The translations under genes and the position numbers were made by a program. The notes under the pieces are model-generated. The model was not told the origin of the DNA, did not search any database, and saw only the letters and a program-made list of their open reading frames with translations. A stretch of DNA of 64,000 nt, from NCBI RefSeq assembly GCF_002101555.1, contig NZ_LQOL01000059.1, forward strand, positions 29,181 through 93,180. Reading direction: 5' to 3'. Positions 17,170 to 24,865 of the stretch are shown piece by piece. Source of the stretch: Mycolicibacterium canariasense. Its GTDB lineage: Bacteria; Actinomycetota; Actinomycetes; Mycobacteriales; Mycobacteriaceae. Numbering within the stretch: position 1 is the first letter of the stretch; every line of letters starts with the position of its first letter.

Positions 17170-17895
17170 TCAGGCGCCGTCGTGCCAGAGCGCGGACACG
17201 ACTTCCACCCACCGCGCGGGGTGTGTGCTCCAGAAGTTGTGCGGCACACCCGCGACTTCACGAAACCGTCCCCGCGGCACCAAGGCGGCCAACTGGCGCA
17301 GCGGCCAGTCGGGACGGATATCCTCGCCCGCCGCGACAAACGTCATAGGCACCCGGCTATCCGCCAGCCGGCGGAACAACCCCGCCTCGTGGATCCATTC
17401 CGTGAACGAGGCATTGAGTGCCGCGTGCACCGCGGGCTCCCACGCGATGTCGAAATCGTCCTCGGTGTGCCGGCCCGCTTGATAGACCGCCGACCACGTC
17501 CGGTCCTTGTGCAGGCCGTGGCCCGCGATCCCGACCACCGCCCGCACCCGGTCGGGATGGTCCAGCGCGTAGCGCACGGCGAGATCCGATCCGAAGGAAT
17601 GACCCACCGCGATCCATGATTCGACGCCCATTGCCGTTCGGATGGCTTCGAGGTCGGCCACCGCCTGGTCGAGGTCATGGGGCCCGCCCCGAGACCGTCC
17701 CACCCCGCGCGGCTCCGGAAACCAGGACCGTGTCCCGCGCGGCGCCAGCGCGTCGTTCTCCAGGTAATTCACACAACCCGGGCCACCGGACAGGATCACC
17801 ACATCCGGGCCGTCGCCGGTCACACCGACGTGCAGGGCAACGCCATCCGCGGCCCGCACCGCCACCGCCCGCACCGCGCTACCGAACAGACCCAT
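17170..17895 (-). CDS. Alpha/beta hydrolase, proline-iminopeptidase-like
   Basis: A 241-residue alpha/beta-hydrolase. Oxyanion motif SGGPGC (residues ~36-41), nucleophile elbow GHSFG near residue 100 and a late His in VPHNFW form a plausible Ser-Asp-His triad. The SGGPG motif points to the S33 (prolyl iminopeptidase) group, but substrate is not assignable. It overlaps the 3' end of the amidase gene by 17 bp and is the third gene of an AraC-amidase-hydrolase operon. No signal peptide is visible. Confidence 0.75.
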   Translation of the reverse strand: MGLFGSAVRAVAVRAADGVALHVGVTGDGPDVVILSGGPGCVNYLENDALAPRGTRSWFPEPRGVGRSRGGPHDLDQAVADLEAIRTAMGVESWIAVGHSFGSDLAVRYALDHPDRVRAVVGIAGHGLHKDRTWSAVYQAGRHTEDDFDIAWEPAVHAALNASFTEWIHEAGLFRRLADSRVPMTFVAAGEDIRPDWPLRQLAALVPRGRFREVAGVPHNFWSTHPARWVEVVSALWHDGA

Positions 17896-19276
17896 GGGGC
17901 ACCGTCGGCACCGGTGGCCGCCGATTCGCCCAGGGCCGCGCCGTCTCGAGTTGCGCGCTCAACGACAACAGCGTCGTCTCGTCGAACGGCCGGCCCATCA
18001 GCTGGATCGACAGCGGGATCCCATCCCGGTCCAGGCCCCACGGCACCACCGCGGCGGGTTGTCCGGTGACATTGCACAGGGCCTGGAACGGCACCCGGCC
18101 GGCCACCCGGGCCAGCGTGGAGATCGCGCCGCGGCGCTGGTAGGCACCGATGCGGGACGGCCCGGTGGCCGCCCCCGGGGTGATCACGACGTCGACGTCG
18201 TCGAAGATGGACAGCACCCGCGCGGCGATGGCAGGCTCGGCGGCCAGGATGGCGTCCATCCGCCGCTGCGGGATCAGCCCGCCGATACGCGCGAAAGCCC
18301 TTGTCCGGGAATCCAGCCGGTCCGGGTGTGGCAGCATCCGCACATCCTCGTAGACACCGCGGAAGTACCGCGGCAGCGCGTGTCCGTACACCACGCCCAC
18401 GGGATAATCCGGATCGCGTTCGACGACGTCGTGCCCCAATTCCCGCAGCACCGCAACGGCATCGGTCACCGCCGCCCGCTGCGCGGCGCCCACCCGCGCT
18501 GTCACCAGCGGCGGCACCTTGCAGCTCACGGCGATCCGCAACCTGCCGGGCTGCCGCGTTGCCGCGGCCACGAAATCCTGACCGGGCGCGGTGGCGTCGA
18601 GGAACAGCGCGGCATCCTCGACCGTGCGGGCCAGCGGTCCGTTGGCCACCAGGCCGCACCACGAGTTCTCGTGCGGTGCCGTCGGGACCCGGCCCCGCTG
18701 CGGCTTGATCCCGAACAGTCCGCACCACGTGGACGGTATCCGGATGGATCCCATGCCATCGGATCCCAACGCGATCGACGCGAGGCCCGCCGCGACTGCG
18801 GCGCCGCTGCCGCCGCTGCTCCCGCCGGGGGCGAAGTCGCGATTCCACGGGTTGCGCGTCGCGCCGTAGGTCAGTGTCTCGGTGAACGGCCAGATCATCA
18901 TCTCGGGCACCGCCGTCTTGCCCAGGATCACCGCACCCGCTGCCCGCAGTCGGCGCACCACCTCGGCATCGGCGGTCACCGCGGGGCCGTGCGCGCTGCT
19001 GCCGTAGGTGGTCACCTGGCCGGCGATATCGGTGTCGTCCTTGATAGCGACGGGCACGCCGAGCAGCGGCAGCCGCTCCCCCGCCTCCAGCCGGGCTTGC
19101 GCAGTCGCCGCTTCGGCGCGCGCAGGCTCGGTGAGAACCACGCGGTAGGAACGGATTCCGGGATCGATCCGGGCGATCCGGTCCAGGAAGAGTTCCAGCA
19201 GGTCCGGCGCGGTGACGGTGCCGGCGGCCAACATGCGGGCATGTTCGGCGGCACCGGCGAACGCGATATCGCTCAT
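17879..19276 (-). CDS. amiB2: Amidase, AmiB2-like (Rv1263-like)
   Basis: A 465-residue amidase-signature enzyme. The Ser-cisSer-Lys triad is visible as VAIKDDTD (Lys), GGSSGGSGAAVA (the two Ser) and the conserved SIRIPSTWCGLFGIKP core. It hydrolyses amide bonds; the natural substrate of the mycobacterial enzyme is not known to me. ATG 19276 overlaps the stop of the AraC-type regulator (ATGA), and the stop lies inside the next gene. The frame is open far upstream but that stretch is inside the regulator gene. Confidence 0.85.
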   Translation of the reverse strand: MSDIAFAGAAEHARMLAAGTVTAPDLLELFLDRIARIDPGIRSYRVVLTEPARAEAATAQARLEAGERLPLLGVPVAIKDDTDIAGQVTTYGSSAHGPAVTADAEVVRRLRAAGAVILGKTAVPEMMIWPFTETLTYGATRNPWNRDFAPGGSSGGSGAAVAAGLASIALGSDGMGSIRIPSTWCGLFGIKPQRGRVPTAPHENSWCGLVANGPLARTVEDAALFLDATAPGQDFVAAATRQPGRLRIAVSCKVPPLVTARVGAAQRAAVTDAVAVLRELGHDVVERDPDYPVGVVYGHALPRYFRGVYEDVRMLPHPDRLDSRTRAFARIGGLIPQRRMDAILAAEPAIAARVLSIFDDVDVVITPGAATGPSRIGAYQRRGAISTLARVAGRVPFQALCNVTGQPAAVVPWGLDRDGIPLSIQLMGRPFDETTLLSLSAQLETARPWANRRPPVPTVPHGSVR

Positions 19277-20121
19277 TGGCGCAACGGTAGCGCCCCGGGT
19301 CCGTGCGTGGTGGCGTACTCCCCAGGTGTGCAGCCCAGCATCGCGCGGAAGTCGTTGCCGAAATGCGCCTGGTCGTACCAGCCGAGCCGGGTGGCCAGGT
19401 CGGCGAAGTCGACGCCGGGCGTGCTCTCGATCTCCAGGGCCGCCTGCTGCAACCGGTAGCGGCACAGCACCCATTTCACCGGGACGCCGACGTAGTGGCC
19501 AAAGATGCGCTGCGTGGTCCGCTCGCTCCACGGTGACAACGCCATCACCTGCGACACCTTGTGCAGGCCCGGATCCGCTTGCATCCGCGTCACGAGTGCG
19601 GTCAGCCGGCCGTACACCGGGTCCGGTGGCCCGGCGAAGGCGCCGATCGCCACGTCCAGCCGGGTCCGCACCGCCTCGATGTCGTCATCGAATTCGATTG
19701 CCGCACCGAAGAGTTCGTCGTCAACCGGCCGGACGAGACCGGTGAGCTGCGCGGCGTCCCTGCCGAACCGGGCGGTGAAGCCGCCCGGCAGGAACCGGGC
19801 ACCCACCACCGTGCCGCGCTCGCGGATGGTGGTGCGGAAAACCTTCGGAACCACACCGTGCACCAGTGTGGTCGGCAGCGGGAAGCCGTGCCGGCCACCG
19901 TCTTCGCCCCATTCCCGGGTCAGGTGCAGCGCCGGAAAAGTGATCACCGTGCTGTCGAAGGGGCCCTCCCGGCGCCGGTCCCACCGCACCGACCAGAAGT
20001 GCTCGACGAACCGGCCCGCCGCCTCCGAGGGCGGCCAGCGGCGAAGTTCGAAGGCCGAGGCACTGCCCGCCCGGCCCACCACGCCGCGCACCGGCCCTGG
20101 CGTGTTTTTCCAAGCCGCCAT
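19273..20121 (-). CDS. AraC-family transcriptional regulator
   Basis: A 282-residue regulator. The N-terminal part (RRWPPSEAAGRFVEHFWSVR) resembles the DUF6597 sensor domain. The C-terminal AraC DNA-binding domain has two helix-turn-helix units, including VSQVMALSPWSERTTQRIF and DFADLATRLGWYDQAHFGNDFR. ATG 20121 (MAAWKNTPG) is taken rather than an upstream ATG that runs into the divergent VOC gene. It heads the operon with the amidase and hydrolase and is probably a local regulator of it or of the divergent gene, 26 bp away. Confidence 0.8.
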   Translation of the reverse strand: MAAWKNTPGPVRGVVGRAGSASAFELRRWPPSEAAGRFVEHFWSVRWDRRREGPFDSTVITFPALHLTREWGEDGGRHGFPLPTTLVHGVVPKVFRTTIRERGTVVGARFLPGGFTARFGRDAAQLTGLVRPVDDELFGAAIEFDDDIEAVRTRLDVAIGAFAGPPDPVYGRLTALVTRMQADPGLHKVSQVMALSPWSERTTQRIFGHYVGVPVKWVLCRYRLQQAALEIESTPGVDFADLATRLGWYDQAHFGNDFRAMLGCTPGEYATTHGPGALPLRQ

Positions 20122-20147
20122 GACCGCAAGGCTACGAAACTGAGGAC

Positions 20148-20615
20148 ATGAGCAGCACACCGATCCCCCGGGGATACACCAGCCTGACCCCGTTCCTCTG
20201 CGTCGACGGTGCCGCCGCGGCGATCGACTTCTATGTCGACGTGTTCGGCGCCACCCTGGTCAGCCGGATGGACGGGCCGAATGGGACCGTCGCGCACGCC
20301 GAACTGGACTTCGGCGCGGGCCGGCTGCAACTGGGCGATCCGCAGGACGCCTACCAGCTGGCGGCCCCCGACCGCGGCGCCTTCGCCACCGAGTCGATCG
20401 GCCTGTACTGCGCCGACGCCGACGCGGTGGTGGCGCGGGCCGTCGACGCCGGCGCCACCGTCCGTGAACCGCTGCAGACCTTCGTCACCGGTGACCGATT
20501 CGCGTCGATCATCGACCCGTTCGGCCGGCGCTGGACGGTGATGACCCGGGTCGAGGACATCACTCCCGAAGAGCAGGAGCGCCGGCTGGCCGAATGGGCC
20601 TCCGCCAACGCCTGA
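20148..20615 (+). CDS. VOC-family (glyoxalase/bleomycin-resistance/PhnB-like) protein
   Basis: A 155-residue protein with two beta-alpha-beta-beta-beta modules: LTPFLCVDGAAAAIDFYVDVFGATL at the start and a second unit around EPLQTFVTGDRFASIIDPFGRRW. The PhnB-like subgroup contains metal-dependent enzymes and binding proteins of mixed function; the substrate is unknown. It has no signal. It precedes the HIT gene in the same direction by 23 bp. Confidence 0.78.
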   Translation: MSSTPIPRGYTSLTPFLCVDGAAAAIDFYVDVFGATLVSRMDGPNGTVAHAELDFGAGRLQLGDPQDAYQLAAPDRGAFATESIGLYCADADAVVARAVDAGATVREPLQTFVTGDRFASIIDPFGRRWTVMTRVEDITPEEQERRLAEWASANA

Positions 20616-20638
20616 CGACGGGCGGCTAACGTGGCGGG

Positions 20639-21076
20639 ATGGCCTGCGTGTTCTGTTCGATCGTCGCCGGGGAGGCCCCCGCGTTGCGGATCCACGAGGA
20701 CGACGACTACCTCGCCTTCCTCGACATCCGGCCGTTCACCCGCGGGCACACCCTGGTGATCCCGAAGCGGCACACTGTGGACCTGACCGACACACCACCG
20801 GACACCGTCGCCGGCCTGGCGGTGCTCGGGCAGCGCATCGCCAAGGCAGCGCGGCTGTCCGGCCTGCACGCCGACGGCAACAACATCGCCATCAACGACG
20901 GCAAGGCCGCCTTCCAGACGGTGTTCCACCTGCACCTGCATGTGGTTCCGCGCCGCACCGGGGACAAGCTGTCGTTCGCGAAAGGCATGGTGTTGCGCCG
21001 CGATCCGGATCGCGCGGCGTCGGCGCGGCTTCTACGTGCGGCGTTGGCGAACATGGACGAAACTGCGCAGGATTGA
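20639..21076 (+). CDS. HIT-family nucleotide hydrolase (Rv1262c-like)
   Basis: A 145-residue histidine-triad protein. The catalytic motif H97-L-H-L-H-V-V is intact, and the N-terminal CVFCSIVAGE has the Cys pair often seen as a zinc site in HIT proteins. The family hydrolyses nucleoside phosphoramidates or AMP esters; the exact substrate is not known. ATG 20639 is close to the family start. It is followed after 3 bp by the nitroreductase-fold gene, as in M. tuberculosis (Rv1262c-Rv1261c). Confidence 0.88.
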   Translation: MACVFCSIVAGEAPALRIHEDDDYLAFLDIRPFTRGHTLVIPKRHTVDLTDTPPDTVAGLAVLGQRIAKAARLSGLHADGNNIAINDGKAAFQTVFHLHLHVVPRRTGDKLSFAKGMVLRRDPDRAASARLLRAALANMDETAQD

Positions 21077-21079
21077 GCC

Positions 21080-21529
21080 ATGACGCATCTGTCGCCGATC
21101 GAGCAGGTCGGGCTGCGAGTCCTGCACCTGCATGACCTGCTCTATCAGAAGACCAACGGCCTGATCGGGCATCGCATCCCCGGGCTGCCGAACAGCCTGC
21201 TGTTGCACACGGTCGGGGCCAAGACCGGGCAACCGCGGGCCAACACCTTGAGCTACGCCCGCGACGGCAAGGACTACCTGGTGGTGGCATCGATGGGCGG
21301 GGCACCGCGCTCACCGGGCTGGTACCACAACCTCAAGGCCCATCCCGACGTCGAAATCAACGTCGGGACAAAGCGTGTGGCGGCCACCGCGCGTCCCATC
21401 CTGCCGGACGACCCCGATTACCCGCGGCTGTGGCAGCTGGTGAACCGCAACAATGCCAACCGCTACGAGGCGTATCAGAAGAAAACCAGCCGGCCGATCC
21501 CGATCGTCGCGTTGACGCCGCGGGCCTGA
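21080..21529 (+). CDS. Deazaflavin (F420)-dependent nitroreductase-family protein (Rv1261c-like)
   Basis: A 149-residue DUF385/Ddn-family protein. Conserved elements are GRIPGLPNSLLLHTVGAKTG-like (here HRIPGLPNSLLLHTVGAKTG, residues ~30-50), ASMGGAPRSPGWYHNLKAHP and the C-terminal YQKKTSRPIPIVAL. The family uses reduced F420, a cofactor typical of mycobacteria, to reduce quinones or nitro compounds. It lies 3 bp after the HIT gene, so the two are one transcript. A strong hairpin follows the gene. Confidence 0.85.
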   Translation: MTHLSPIEQVGLRVLHLHDLLYQKTNGLIGHRIPGLPNSLLLHTVGAKTGQPRANTLSYARDGKDYLVVASMGGAPRSPGWYHNLKAHPDVEINVGTKRVAATARPILPDDPDYPRLWQLVNRNNANRYEAYQKKTSRPIPIVALTPRA

Positions 21530-21551
21530 GGTCAGCTCCGCCAGACGACCC

Positions 21552-21575
21552 GCTGGCCGATGACGCAAGGCCAGC
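21552..21575. terminator. Hairpin between convergent genes
   Basis: GCTGGCC (21552-21558) pairs perfectly with GGCCAGC (21569-21575) across a 10-base loop. It lies between the stops of the convergent nitroreductase-fold and luciferase-like genes, so it may terminate both. Confidence 0.45.
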
Positions 21576-21616
21576 CATCAGCGGCTACACCTCCGTGGCC
21601 GCGGAAGCGGGTCGTG

Positions 21617-22672
21617 TCAGAGCAGTTCTTTGGCCAGCAGCTCGAGGGTGGTCTCGCGGGCCGGTGCGGTCGCAGGTGCGGTGCCCCGGTGTGCCGAACC
21701 GACGGGGCTGATCATCACCTCGTCCACGTCGAACTGCTCTGCCAGGGCCCGGATCTGATCGGCGGCCTCGGCCGGCTCACCCACCACGGTGCGGGCCCGG
21801 CCGGAGTCCACGATGAGCTGTTCCTGCGCCGAGATGGTCGCGGCGAGGGCATCTTCCACCAGATCCAGCGGTCCCAGCGGCCGCCCGGTGCGCAACCGGC
21901 CCATCATCTGCAGATTGGGCAGCAGCAGATCCTGCGCCTCGGCATGGGTCTGCGCCACCGACGCGTTCACGGTGAGGAACGTCAGAGGCTCGGAAAGCTC
22001 TGCGCTGGGCCGGAATTCGGCGCGGTAGGCGGCCAGCGCCTCGGCGGTGCCCTGACCGCTGAAGTGGTTGGCGAAGACATAGGGCAACCCCTTGGCCGCG
22101 GCCAGGTGCGCCGAGTACATCGACGAGCCGAGCAGCCACAACCGCGGCTCGCTGCCGGCGTTCGGGGTGGCCTTGAGCACGTAGTCCTGCTGCTGCAACA
22201 GGCCACCGCGGGTCAGCTCGACCCGCACGCCACGGGCACCCATCAAGGCGGCCACATCGTCGAGGTACTGCGGGAAACGCTCGATATCCGAATCGTCGCG
22301 CCCGGCGGCACCCCGCAGCGCCACCGAGGTCACCGGGTCCGATCCGGGCGCCCGGCCGATGCCCAGGTCGATCCGTCCCGGCGCGGCCGCCTCCAGCAGG
22401 GCGAACTGCTCGGCCACGGCCAAGGGTGCATGGTTGGGCAGCATCACCCCGCCCGAACCCAGCCGGATGGCCGAGGTCTGGGCGGCCAGATAGGCAATCA
22501 GTACCGGCGGGCTGGTGGCCGCCACCGCGGCCATGTTGTGGTGCTCGGCCACCCAGTACCTGGTGAAACCCAGCCGATCGGCGGTCTTGGCCAGCGCCGC
22601 GGTGGCCGCCAGCGCATCGGCTGTCGACTGGTCGGAGCGGACGGGAACGAGATCGAGAACAGAAAGCCGCAC
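21617..22672 (-). CDS. Luciferase-like (LLM) flavin-dependent oxidoreductase
   Basis: A 351-residue TIM-barrel oxidoreductase of the LLM class, MsnO8-like subgroup. Landmarks are RYWVAEHHNM (residues ~40), SGGVMLPNHAPLAVAEQFALLE and LGIGRAPGSDP. It would use FMN (or F420) with a partner reductase to oxidise an unknown substrate. It is immediately downstream (7 bp) of the uracil-DNA glycosylase gene on the same strand, so they are probably cotranscribed. Confidence 0.8.
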   Translation of the reverse strand: MRLSVLDLVPVRSDQSTADALAATAALAKTADRLGFTRYWVAEHHNMAAVAATSPPVLIAYLAAQTSAIRLGSGGVMLPNHAPLAVAEQFALLEAAAPGRIDLGIGRAPGSDPVTSVALRGAAGRDDSDIERFPQYLDDVAALMGARGVRVELTRGGLLQQQDYVLKATPNAGSEPRLWLLGSSMYSAHLAAAKGLPYVFANHFSGQGTAEALAAYRAEFRPSAELSEPLTFLTVNASVAQTHAEAQDLLLPNLQMMGRLRTGRPLGPLDLVEDALAATISAQEQLIVDSGRARTVVGEPAEAADQIRALAEQFDVDEVMISPVGSAHRGTAPATAPARETTLELLAKELL

Positions 22673-22679
22673 GTGGGCG

Positions 22680-23513
22680 TCAACGCCGGGTGATGCCGGA
22701 TCGTTCCCGCGCCGCCCGGAAAACGTCGTCGAGCATGGCCGGCGTCAACCGGCCGGTGAACATGTTCTGCTGGCTCGGGTGGTAGCAGCCCAACAGCACC
22801 CGGCCTGTTGCCAGTGGCACCGCCGCGCCATGGCCGAACACCGGCTTCGGTTGCCCGGCCCACTCGTCGGCCAGCAGCGTGGACGCCGTCTGCCAGGCGA
22901 AGGTGCCCAACGCCACCACCACCCGCACATACGGCGCCACCAGGCGCCATTCGGCCTGCAGCCACGGCGCGCAGGTCACCCGCTCCTGCGGCGTCGGTTT
23001 GTTGGCGGGCGGGGCGCAGCGCACCGGTGCCACGATTCGCACCCCGTTGGCCCGCATCCCGTCGGCGGCGTCGACGCTGTGGCCCGAACTGACCAGTCCG
23101 GCGCGGTGCATCGCCGCGAACAACTGATCACCGGACCGGTCGCCGGTGAACACCCGGCCGGTGCGGTTGGCGCCGTTGGCCGCGGGCGCCAGTCCCACCA
23201 CAAGCACGCGGGGCCGGGCCGCACCCCAACCGGCCACCGGACGTCCCCAGTACGGCTCGTCGGCGAAGGCCCGGCGCTTGGTGACCGCAACCTCCTCCCG
23301 CCAGGTGACCAGCCGCGGGCACGCCTTGCAGACCGTGACCGCCGCGTCGAGTTCGGCGACGGTGCCGATCCCGGCGGCCAGCGCGGAGACGGTTTCGGCA
23401 TCGACCGCGACGGGTGTACCGGGTTTCGCCCGGTCCCCCGGCCAGCCCGTCCCCGGCGGCACCGGCGACGGGAACAGCCGGCCGGTACGGGGATGGGGAA
23501 GCCTGGCGGTCAC
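22680..23513 (-). CDS. udgB: Family 5 uracil-DNA glycosylase UdgB (Rv1259-like)
   Basis: A 277-residue iron-sulfur uracil-DNA glycosylase. Motif A reads GLAPAANGANRTGRVFTGDR, and motif B is HPSQQNMFTG. Four Cys residues (CKAC near residue 57, then CAPP and CAPW) are placed for a [4Fe-4S] cluster. It removes uracil, and probably hypoxanthine, from deaminated DNA. GTG 23513 is used; the frame is open much further upstream, but that stretch lies antisense to the Tap gene and is not coding. Located next to Tap as in M. tuberculosis. Confidence 0.9.
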   Translation of the reverse strand: MTARLPHPRTGRLFPSPVPPGTGWPGDRAKPGTPVAVDAETVSALAAGIGTVAELDAAVTVCKACPRLVTWREEVAVTKRRAFADEPYWGRPVAGWGAARPRVLVVGLAPAANGANRTGRVFTGDRSGDQLFAAMHRAGLVSSGHSVDAADGMRANGVRIVAPVRCAPPANKPTPQERVTCAPWLQAEWRLVAPYVRVVVALGTFAWQTASTLLADEWAGQPKPVFGHGAAVPLATGRVLLGCYHPSQQNMFTGRLTPAMLDDVFRAARERSGITRR

Positions 23514-23582
23514 GCATCCATCCTGTCCGAAATTCGATGGCCGGGGATCGCACGGCGCTGTTAGATTCTGCGGCGATACGCC

Positions 23583-24806
23583 ATGAACATACGCCACCGC
23601 GGCCCCGCGCTGCTGATCCTTGTCGCAGCGCTGGCCGCGGGTTCGGGCAACGGCATCTCGATGATCGCATTCCCGTGGCTTGTGCTGCAACGCAACGGAT
23701 CTGCGCTCGACGCCTCGGTGGTGGCGATGGCCGGAACCCTGCCGCTGCTGGCCTCCACCGTCATCGCGGGCACCGCGGTCGACTACATCGGCCGGCGCCG
23801 GGTGTCGATGATCGCCGACGGGCTGTCGGCACTGTCGGTCGTCGCCGTGCCGGTGCTCGCCATGGCCTTCGGCGCGCAGGTGATCAACGTCGCCGTACTG
23901 GCCGGGCTGGCCGCCCTGGGCGCCGCATTCGACCCGGCCGGCATGACGGCGCGCGAATCGATGCTGCCCGAGGCCGCCAAGCGCGCCGGGTGGACCCTCG
24001 ACCACGCCAACAGCGTCTACGAGGCGGTGTTCAACCTCGCCTATATCGTCGGGCCCGGCATCGGCGGCCTGCTCATCACCACCCTCGGCGGGGTGAACAC
24101 CATGTGGGTCACCGCCGCGATGTTCGGGCTGTCCATCCTGGCCATCGCGGCCCTGCGTCTGGAGGGCGCGGGCAAACCGGACCGCGACGCGTTGCCCGAC
24201 GGGGTGCTCTCGGGTGTCCTCGAAGGCCTGTCCTTCGTGTGGAACACCAAGGTGCTGCGCACCCTGGCGATCATCGACCTGACCGCCACCGGGCTGTACA
24301 TGCCGATGGAAAGCGTGCTGTTTCCCAAGTACTTCACCGACCGAAACGAACCGGCGCAGCTGGGTTGGGTGCTCATGGCGCTGTCGGTGGGCGGGCTGGT
24401 CGGCGCGCTCGGATACGCGGTGATGTCCAGATTCCTGAAGCGGCGCACCACGATGCTCATCGCGGTGATCACCCTCGGGGTGGCCATGACGATCGTCGCC
24501 TTCCTGCCCCCGTTGCCGGTGATCCTGCTGTTGTGCGCCGTCGTCGGTTTCGTGTACGGGCCGATCGCCCCGATCTACAACTACGTCATGCAGACCAGGG
24601 CCCCGCAGCACCTGCGCGGCCGGGTGGTGGGCGTGATGGGATCGCTGGCGTACGCCGCGGGGCCGCTGGGCCTGTTGCTGGCCGGCCCACTGGCCGACAC
24701 GGCCGGATTGCACGCCACCTTCCTGGCGCTGTCATTGCCGATGCTGGCGATCGGCGTGGTCGCCGTCGCGCTGCCGTCACTGCGCGAACTCGACCGGCCC
24801 GCGTGA
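23583..24806 (+). CDS. tap: Tap-like multidrug efflux pump (Rv1258c)
   Basis: A 407-residue MFS transporter with about 12 membrane segments. Its sequence follows remembered M. tuberculosis Tap almost throughout, for example FPWLVLQR, AGTAVDYIGRRRVSM (motif A), GMTARESMLPEAAKRAGW, SVLFPKYFTD and YAAGPLGLLLAGPL. Tap exports tetracyclines and aminoglycosides and contributes to intrinsic drug tolerance in mycobacteria. In mycobacteria tap expression is linked to WhiB7; I could not identify a WhiB7 promoter with certainty in the 70-bp upstream gap. Confidence 0.92.
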   Translation: MNIRHRGPALLILVAALAAGSGNGISMIAFPWLVLQRNGSALDASVVAMAGTLPLLASTVIAGTAVDYIGRRRVSMIADGLSALSVVAVPVLAMAFGAQVINVAVLAGLAALGAAFDPAGMTARESMLPEAAKRAGWTLDHANSVYEAVFNLAYIVGPGIGGLLITTLGGVNTMWVTAAMFGLSILAIAALRLEGAGKPDRDALPDGVLSGVLEGLSFVWNTKVLRTLAIIDLTATGLYMPMESVLFPKYFTDRNEPAQLGWVLMALSVGGLVGALGYAVMSRFLKRRTTMLIAVITLGVAMTIVAFLPPLPVILLLCAVVGFVYGPIAPIYNYVMQTRAPQHLRGRVVGVMGSLAYAAGPLGLLLAGPLADTAGLHATFLALSLPMLAIGVVAVALPSLRELDRPA

Positions 24807-24865
24807 CGCGACGGAATCCGGCTCAACACTAGGCATTCTGCGCAGCCCCCTCTTACGCTACCTAT

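Noticed and set aside
23514..24713. N-terminal extension of the UdgB frame
   Set aside because: Antisense to Tap, low-complexity composition; GTG 23513 gives the normal family length.
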